From Ruminococcaceae bacterium UBA7217 (lineage in GTDB: Bacteria > Bacillota > Clostridia > Oscillospirales > Acutalibacteraceae): DNA of 11,508 bases. A program made the position numbers and the translations under genes. The notes under the pieces are model-generated. The model searched no databases, was not told the origin of the DNA, and worked only from the letters and a program-made list of their open reading frames with translations. The stretch is taken from contig DKTZ01000050.1 in NCBI GenBank assembly GCA_002490425.1, forward strand, positions 10,097 to 21,604. Reading direction: 5' to 3'. Shown piece after piece: positions 6,792-11,508 of this stretch. The stretch's first letter is position 1; every line of letters begins with the position of its first letter.

Positions 6792-7898
6792 TTATTTCTC
6801 CTCCTTTTTGTTGTTTTTACTGTGGTTAAAGTTGATTTTATAGTTAATGAAGAACTCACAACCGATAATAAAGAAAAGAATAATACCGGTTAGAATTGCT
6901 GAAAAGTCTGCATTTAGTCCGAATTTCGATGCAACCTCATCAGCGCCTCTTTCGAGGAAAACAATGAGCAGTGATGTTAAAATCATTGTAACAGGATTAA
7001 ACTTTGCAAGCCACGAAACCATAATAGCTGTAAATCCTCTTCCGCCTGCTAGGTTTGCGTCGATTGAATGTGAAGCACCGCCGACAAGTAAAAGACCTGC
7101 AATACCGCAAATTGCACCTGAAACCGCCATTGTGCGGATAATTACTTTTTTAACGTTTATTCCGATATATTTTGCAGTATTCTCGCTCTCGCCTACAACG
7201 GAAATTTCATAACCGTGTTTGCTGTAATTTAAGTAAATGTAAAGAACGGCAGTGAGTACAGCGACAATCAGTATATTAAGTAAATAGTTAGTGCCGAAAA
7301 GCTTCGGAAACCAACCGTGAGTTAAAAGGTCTGGTCCCACGACATTGGAACCTGTTTTGTCGGCAACCTTTAAGAAAAATTCGATGAGTTGAATAGCAAC
7401 ATAGTTGAGCATTAGCGTGAAAAGTGTTTCGTTTGTTCCCCAATGAGCCTTGAAAAAAGCAGGAATAACTGCCCAGATAATACCTGAAACAATTGCAAAA
7501 ATTGCCATAATTAAAATAAGAACACCGTCGGGAATTTTTGCGCCGAGGTAGAACATACACATAGCTGTTGAAAGACAGCCTATAAGAACCTGTCCTTCGG
7601 CACCTGTGTTCCAAAATTTCATTCGGAATGCAGGTGTAACAGCAAGTGAAACACAAAGAAGAATTGCTATTTCGTGAATTGTAACAAGCGTTCTTCCTGA
7701 ACCGAATGCACCGAGATAAATGGTTTTAAAGATTGAAACAGGGTCGTCGCCCGTAAAAACTTTTGTGACAATTCCGCAAACAATAAGCGCCGCCAGAATT
7801 GCAACGATTCTGATAACTATTCCTCGGGAAATGGAAATATCGGTTCGCTTTGAAATATGGAAAAGAGGTTCGTGAGTTTTATTCTTTTTATTCTTCAT
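6792..7898 (-). CDS. ABC transporter permease, YufP/NupP-like (purine nucleoside uptake)
   Basis: A 368-residue integral membrane protein and the first permease of the operon. A Lys-rich cytoplasmic start (MKNKKNK) and a first hydrophobic segment near residues 25-48 are followed by further segments to about residue 350. The coupling-loop motif YSKHGYEISVVGESENTAKY and the segment FRMKFWNTGAEGQVLIG are typical of permeases partnered with BMP-family binding proteins (B. subtilis YufP). The product ends with a charged tail (NHSKNNKKEEK). ATG 7898 is preceded by AAAGGAG nine bases upstream, and it overlaps the end of the ATPase gene by 11 bases, a sign of translational coupling. The downstream permease follows after one base. 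Substrate is inferred from family and from xpt in the same unit. Confidence 0.9.
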   Translation of the reverse strand: MKNKKNKTHEPLFHISKRTDISISRGIVIRIVAILAALIVCGIVTKVFTGDDPVSIFKTIYLGAFGSGRTLVTIHEIAILLCVSLAVTPAFRMKFWNTGAEGQVLIGCLSTAMCMFYLGAKIPDGVLILIMAIFAIVSGIIWAVIPAFFKAHWGTNETLFTLMLNYVAIQLIEFFLKVADKTGSNVVGPDLLTHGWFPKLFGTNYLLNILIVAVLTAVLYIYLNYSKHGYEISVVGESENTAKYIGINVKKVIIRTMAVSGAICGIAGLLLVGGASHSIDANLAGGRGFTAIMVSWLAKFNPVTMILTSLLIVFLERGADEVASKFGLNADFSAILTGIILFFIIGCEFFINYKINFNHSKNNKKEEK

Positions 7899-9420
7899 TC
7901 TCTTTTGCTCCTTTCGCCTTGGTCATTAAAAGACCGATTTCTTCTTTCTTTGCTGTTCTGCCGTCTACAATTCCCGAAACAGCGCCCGAGCTTATAACAA
8001 GAATTCTGTCGCAAAGCTCAAGTAAAACATCTAAATCTTCGCCGACAAAAATTACAGCAACGCCGTTTTCCTTTTGCTTATTCAATAAATTATAAATTGT
8101 ATAAGATGAGTTAATATCAAGTCCTCTTACCGGATATGCCGCCATTAAAACAGTAGGTGCAGCGGCAATTTCTCTGCCGACAAGGACCTTTTGAACATTA
8201 CCGCCCGAAAGCCTTCTTACGGGTGTTGTTGCGCTCGGAGTTACAACCTCAAGCTCATCAATTATTTTATTTGCAAGCTGTTTCGGTGGCTTTTTATCAA
8301 GGAAAATCGAATGACCGTTTTTATAGCTTCTGAGCATCATATTATCAATAATGTCCATATTTCCGACAAGTCCCATACCAAGTCTGTCCTCAGGGACAAA
8401 GGACAGGCGAACACCCATTTCACGGATTTGGACGGGTGTTTTCTTTCTAAGGTCAACATTATTACCGTTTGACGGGTCGATATATGTTATATTTCCTTTT
8501 GACGAATTTATAAGACCTGCAATAGATTCAAGAAGCTCCTTCTGACCGCTTCCTGCAATGCCTGCAATACCCAAAATTTCACCGCTTTTAGCAGTAAATG
8601 AAATATTGTCAAGCACTTTAATGCCTTCTGCGTTAGTTAAGTTCAAGTTTTTAATTATAAGTCTGTCAGTCGGTTTTTTCGGCTCAGTTCTGTTTATATT
8701 GAGTGAAATTTTCTTACCTACCATCATTTCTGTAAGCTCTGCCTCATTTGTTTCGGCAGTAACTACGGTATCTATATATTCACCGCGGCGAAGAATTGCA
8801 ACTCTGTTGGAAACTGATAATACCTCGTGCATTTTGTGCGTTATTATGATAATAGACTTACCGTCTTTTTTCATATTTCTGATAACATTAAATAGCTTTT
8901 CTGTTTCCTGAGGAGTTAAAACCGCAGTGGGTTCATCCAAAATAAGTATATCTGCGCCTCTGTAAAGCACCTTGACAATTTCAACTGTTTGCTTTTCAGA
9001 AACAGACATTTCGTATATTTTCTTTTTGGGGTCAATGTCAAACCCATATTTAGCCGAAATTTCAGCAACTTTTTTTTCGGCATCTTTAAGATTAAATCTA
9101 TGTCTATCATGAATTCCAAGCACTATATTTTCGGTAGCGGTAAAAAGGTCAACAAGTTTAAAGTGCTGGTGAATCATACCTATTTTAAGGTCAAAAGCAT
9201 CTTTGGGAGAACTGATGGTAACAGGGTTTCCGTTTACAAAGATTTCGCCTTCGTCAGGATAATAGATGCCGGCAATCATATTCATAAGAGTGGTTTTACC
9301 GCTTCCGTTTTCGCCTAATATTGCAAGGATTTCACCGGATCTGACAGTAAGATTGATATTTTTATTTGCGATAACATCACCGAATCGCTTTGTAACATTT
9401 TTTAATTCCAATGCGTTCAA
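7888..9420 (-). CDS. ABC transporter ATP-binding protein with two NBDs, YufO/NupO-like
   Basis: Energises the importer. From TTG 9420 it is 510 residues, normal for the RbsA/MglA-type double cassettes. Domain 1 is intact: Walker A GENGSGKTT (36-44), Q-loop near HQHFKL, signature MSVSEKQ (138-144), Walker B LILDEP (159-164) and His195. Domain 2 is degenerate, as is usual in this group: its P-loop is GIAGSGQKE (287-295), its signature LSGGN is present (404-408), and AAYPVRGLD (427-435) replaces Walker B without the catalytic acid. One site therefore likely hydrolyses ATP. The start is one of three in-frame TTG codons (9426, 9420, 9411). AGGGGG at 9435-9430 lies nine bases before 9420 but only three before 9426, so 9420 is preferred. 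This binding site can be buried in a hairpin. The 3' end overlaps the first permease gene by 11 bases. Confidence 0.92.
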   Translation of the reverse strand: MNALELKNVTKRFGDVIANKNINLTVRSGEILAILGENGSGKTTLMNMIAGIYYPDEGEIFVNGNPVTISSPKDAFDLKIGMIHQHFKLVDLFTATENIVLGIHDRHRFNLKDAEKKVAEISAKYGFDIDPKKKIYEMSVSEKQTVEIVKVLYRGADILILDEPTAVLTPQETEKLFNVIRNMKKDGKSIIIITHKMHEVLSVSNRVAILRRGEYIDTVVTAETNEAELTEMMVGKKISLNINRTEPKKPTDRLIIKNLNLTNAEGIKVLDNISFTAKSGEILGIAGIAGSGQKELLESIAGLINSSKGNITYIDPSNGNNVDLRKKTPVQIREMGVRLSFVPEDRLGMGLVGNMDIIDNMMLRSYKNGHSIFLDKKPPKQLANKIIDELEVVTPSATTPVRRLSGGNVQKVLVGREIAAAPTVLMAAYPVRGLDINSSYTIYNLLNKQKENGVAVIFVGEDLDVLLELCDRILVISSGAVSGIVDGRTAKKEEIGLLMTKAKGAKENEE

Positions 9421-9427
9421 AATCAAA

Positions 9428-9492
9428 GTCCCCCTGTGTTAGATTTGCCTGCAAAAACAGCACACAAGGGGACATAAGGTAATGCCCCCTTG
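9428..9492 (-). promoter_or_regulatory. Mutually exclusive hairpins controlling the ATPase ribosome binding site
   Basis: Three segments on the minus strand interact. Segment 1 is CAAGGGGGCAT (9492-9482), segment 2 is ATGTCCCCTTGTGT (9475-9462), and segment 3 is ACACAGGGGGAC (9439-9428), which contains the ribosome binding site of the ATPase gene. Segments 1 and 2 form an 11-bp stem (one G-U pair) with the six-base loop TACCTT. Segments 2 and 3 form a 12-bp stem (one G-U pair) that hides the binding site. Both use the same CCCCTTG bases, so only one can form at a time. A T5 run (9457-9453) begins seven bases after the first hairpin, so that hairpin may also act as a leaky terminator. The pairing is seen in the sequence; switching or an expression-tuning role is inferred. 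Confidence 0.7.
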
Positions 9493-9530
9493 CAGTTTGT
9501 ACAGGACTATAATTAAATTACTGTTTAAAA

Positions 9531-10832
9531 TCAGTCACCGTAGTTTGTGTTAAGGTTTGTAACGCCGTCAATGATAATGTCAAAGTACGGAGCAGAACGG
9601 AAATCCTTAGCATTTGACTCGTCAAAATAACCGTCGTGAATAACGTTTGTTTCACCCTTGAAGTCGCCGTCAACATCTGCTAAATACTCTGTAAGGTTTT
9701 TGCCTTCAACAGTGAATTTGCTTGTATCAAATACATGAAGAGTGCCTGCTTTGAATTCTTCAATTGCTTTGTTGATAGCGTCTGCGGTACCCTCTGCGGC
9801 AACATCTTGGTTAATACCTGAAAGAACAACAGAACCTGTTGCGATTGTGCCTGTCCAGTCAGTATCAATTTTTTCACCCTTAACTGTTTGCTCAATGATG
9901 TACTGGAAGTAAGGAGCCCAGTTAATAGCTGAAGAAATGATGAATGTGTTTTCACCTGCTGAATATGTGCTGCCGTTGTAAGAAACATTGGGAACATTCT
10001 TAAGCTCACAAGCTGTGGGTGCACCGAGTGAGTCAGCGTGCTGGCTGATAAGTACGCACTTATCCTGCTCAATAAGAGCTGTTGCAGCTTCCTGCTCTTT
10101 AGCCTGGTCATACCAAGAACCCGTGTAACGAACCTTCATTGTAGCTGACGGGCAAACTGAGCGTGCACCGAGATAGAAGGAGGTCATACCTGAAACAACT
10201 TCAGCGTATGTGAATGCGCCTACGTAGCCAATGATTGCCTGCTCAGCAGTAATTTTGCCGGCAGTAATCATTTCGTTAAGCTTCATACCTGCTGCAATAC
10301 CTGCAAGGTAACGACCTTCATAAATGCTTGCAAATGCGTTATGGAAATTCTCAATGCCTGCTGTTTTTGATGAAGTACCTGTTGCATGGCAGAACTGAAC
10401 GTTGGGGAATTCCTTAGCAGCTTGTTTCATAAATGATTCGTGACCGAATGAGTCAGCAAAAATTACAGAACATCCTTTATTTTTTGCAAGGTCAACTGCT
10501 GCATCATAACAATCGGTATCTTCGCCGATGTTAGGAACGATAATTACCTGATCGTCGGTAAGACCCATACCTTTTGCTGCTGCTTTGAGTGAATCGATGA
10601 AGTTCTTGTCGTATGTGGAGTTTTCATCATGAAGACAAATAAGTCCGATTTTGAATTCTGCAGGAATTTTAACATCGGTCTTAATCTCCTGACGGGGAAG
10701 AAGGTCAGCGCTCATACCTGTTTTCTCTGCCGGCTTATTGCCGCCCTCTTCTTTTTTCCCACAAGCTGCAAATACTGTTACGATAAGAGCAACAGCCATA
10801 AGCACTGCAAGAACTTTTTTTAGGTTTTTCAT
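9531..10832 (-). CDS. BMP/PnrA-family substrate-binding lipoprotein (purine nucleoside receptor)
   Basis: A 433-residue lipoprotein that captures ligand outside the cell for the importer. The signal peptide has a basic start (MKNLKK) and a hydrophobic core, and its lipobox ends at Cys24 (VFAAC-GKK). A Gly/Glu/Lys-rich spacer follows. The rest is a Med/BMP-family periplasmic-binding fold: KIGLICLHDENSTYDKNF opens the domain, and family-typical stretches include SVIFADSFGHESFM, NFHNAFASIYEGRYLAGI, IGYVGAFTYAEVVSG and SWYDQAKEQEAA. Relatives such as T. pallidum PnrA and B. subtilis NupN (YufN) bind purine nucleosides; the exact ligand here is inferred from them and from xpt upstream. ATG 10832 has AAAGGAG eight bases upstream. 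The xpt stop codon lies 40 bases before. A long intergenic region with a double hairpin separates it from the ATPase gene, as expected if the receptor is made in excess. Confidence 0.92.
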   Translation of the reverse strand: MKNLKKVLAVLMAVALIVTVFAACGKKEEGGNKPAEKTGMSADLLPRQEIKTDVKIPAEFKIGLICLHDENSTYDKNFIDSLKAAAKGMGLTDDQVIIVPNIGEDTDCYDAAVDLAKNKGCSVIFADSFGHESFMKQAAKEFPNVQFCHATGTSSKTAGIENFHNAFASIYEGRYLAGIAAGMKLNEMITAGKITAEQAIIGYVGAFTYAEVVSGMTSFYLGARSVCPSATMKVRYTGSWYDQAKEQEAATALIEQDKCVLISQHADSLGAPTACELKNVPNVSYNGSTYSAGENTFIISSAINWAPYFQYIIEQTVKGEKIDTDWTGTIATGSVVLSGINQDVAAEGTADAINKAIEEFKAGTLHVFDTSKFTVEGKNLTEYLADVDGDFKGETNVIHDGYFDESNAKDFRSAPYFDIIIDGVTNLNTNYGD

Positions 10833-10859
10833 AGTGTTTTCTCCTTTGTTTTTATTTTA

Positions 10860-10873
10860 ACAGCCGAGGCTGT
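10860..10873 (-). repeat. Small palindromic hairpin between xpt and the lipoprotein gene
   Basis: The sequence ACAGCCTCGGCTGT on the minus strand is a near-perfect palindrome able to form a 5-bp stem with a CTCG tetraloop. It begins at the last base of the xpt stop codon and lies 12 bases before the ribosome binding site of the lipoprotein gene. No T-run follows it (the next bases are TAAAAT), so it is not a classical terminator. It may affect mRNA stability or be incidental. Confidence 0.4.
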
Positions 10874-11457
10874 CAGTTCCTTGTGCCGAAAGTAAGCGTT
10901 CCGTTTTCACAATCCATTTCTTCGATAATTGCCATTGACTCAACTCGGATTCCCCGTGCTCTGAGCTTGTCCCCACCGCCCTGAAATGCTTTTTCAATTG
11001 CAATGCCGCAGCCTGCCAAATGTGCGCCTGACTGATTAACAATATCAATAAGTCCGTTCAGCGCATTTCCTTTTGCAAGAAAATCGTCAACTATTAAAAC
11101 ATTGTCCTGAGGGGAGAGAAAATCTTTTGAAACAATTATATCATATGTACACCTGTGTGTAAAGGATTCAACTTTACTGCTGTAAACATCGCCTTTAATG
11201 TTGATAGTTTTAGTCTTTTTGGCAAATAAAAGAGGACAATTAAAAAACTGCGCCACCATACAGCCCACACCGATGCCTGAAGCCTCAATTGTGAGTACCT
11301 TTGTAATGTCGCAGTCACTGTATTTGTTTTTAAGTTCAGCACCGATGGCGGAAAGCAGCTTAATATCAAGCTGATGGTTTAAAAAACTGTCAACTTTTAG
11401 GACATTTCCCTCGAAAATTTTACCATCTTTTAAAATTCTATCCTCTAACAGTTTCAT
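10873..11457 (-). CDS. xpt: Xanthine phosphoribosyltransferase
   Basis: A purine salvage enzyme of the cytosol: xanthine (and, more weakly, guanine in some relatives) plus PRPP gives XMP and pyrophosphate. From ATG 11457 it is 194 residues, the same length as B. subtilis Xpt. Conserved features are KVDSFLNHQ (21-29), VLTIEASGI (54-62) and the PRPP-binding loop VLIVDDFLAKGNA (120-132) with Asp124 and Asp125. IEKAFQGGGDKL (154-165) and the RVES motif near the C terminus follow. ATG 11457 has GAGGA eight to nine bases upstream. An in-frame ATG at 11478 has no binding site and would add seven residues not found in Xpt. It is the first gene of the operon with the nucleoside importer, consistent with uptake followed by base salvage. 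No terminator separates it from the next gene, 40 bases away. Confidence 0.93.
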   Translation of the reverse strand: MKLLEDRILKDGKIFEGNVLKVDSFLNHQLDIKLLSAIGAELKNKYSDCDITKVLTIEASGIGVGCMVAQFFNCPLLFAKKTKTINIKGDVYSSKVESFTHRCTYDIIVSKDFLSPQDNVLIVDDFLAKGNALNGLIDIVNQSGAHLAGCGIAIEKAFQGGGDKLRARGIRVESMAIIEEMDCENGTLTFGTRN

Positions 11458-11479
11458 ACATTCATCCTCATTCGTCAAT

Positions 11480-11508
11480 ATAATATTGATTATAATTCAA
11501 AATGTAAA
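11480..11508 (-). promoter_or_regulatory. Likely promoter of the xpt operon
   Basis: On the minus strand TTTACA (11508 to 11503), a 17-base spacer and TATTAT (11485 to 11480) form a plausible sigma-A promoter with a predicted start near 11473, giving a leader of about 16 bases. A perfect TATAAT also occurs at 11494-11489, but its -35 would fall outside the window. Neither arrangement leaves room for a purine riboswitch expression platform directly upstream of the gene. Confidence 0.5.

Noticed and set aside
6791..6859. 23-codon N-terminal extension of the second permease
   Set aside because: It lies inside the upstream permease gene and is Lys/Arg rich. GGAGGAG directly in front of ATG 6790 decides the start.
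9505..9515. TATAGT on the minus strand just after the lipoprotein gene, as a possible internal promoter for the ATPase gene
   Set aside because: No reasonable -35 element lies 16-18 bases upstream, so the match is likely chance in AT-rich sequence.
10849..10859. TG-T-TAAAAT on the minus strand as an extended -10 promoter for the lipoprotein gene
   Set aside because: The bases 17 upstream (AAGGAA) do not resemble a -35 element, and the motif overlaps the small palindrome. Operon transcription from xpt is the simpler reading.
11458..11478. Longer xpt reading from ATG 11478
   Set aside because: No ribosome binding site precedes it, and it overlaps the predicted transcription start. The shorter form matches the 194-residue family length.

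Overview
This is a low-GC chromosomal window from a Firmicute, most likely a gut member of the class Clostridia in the Ruminococcaceae/Oscillospiraceae area. The pointers are AT-rich third positions, AGGAGG-type ribosome binding sites, a Bacillus-type LexA box, a Bacillus-like Xpt and a nupNOPQ-like transporter. The genus is inference. No mobile element, CRISPR array or phage gene is visible, and coding density is high.

Left part (1-2445). A tRNA-Pro(GGG), cut by the window edge, is transcribed leftward from a clear promoter. Divergent from it is a membrane-anchored endonuclease/exonuclease/phosphatase (EEP) family protein that ends in an intrinsic terminator. Next comes a Y-family DNA polymerase (DinB/Pol IV). 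Its promoter is fully consensus (TTGACA-17-TATAAT), and a near-perfect LexA box fills the spacer, so SOS control can be read directly. The expected ATG of this gene appears as ACG.

Middle (2459-4348). A two-domain ABC-F ATPase, probably a ribosome-associated translation factor, converges on dinB. The two genes share a long hairpin embedded in the last codons of dinB. A terminator sits directly upstream of the ABC-F ribosome binding site.

Right part (4362-11508). Six genes on the minus strand form what looks like one operon, in transcription order: xanthine phosphoribosyltransferase (xpt), a BMP/PnrA-family binding lipoprotein, a double-NBD ABC ATPase, two permeases, and an FAD-dependent dehydrogenase of unknown substrate with a four-cysteine cluster. 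An intrinsic terminator closes the unit. The transporter resembles the B. subtilis nucleoside importer NupNOPQ (YufNOPQ). With xpt it suggests uptake of purine nucleosides and salvage of the base: the lipoprotein captures ligand, the ATPase and permeases import it, and Xpt converts xanthine (or guanine) plus PRPP to the nucleotide. There is no purine riboswitch in the short xpt leader. The most interesting regulatory structure is between the lipoprotein and ATPase genes, where three complementary segments can form two mutually exclusive hairpins, one of which buries the ATPase ribosome binding site.

There is no gene-free stretch longer than about 150 bases.
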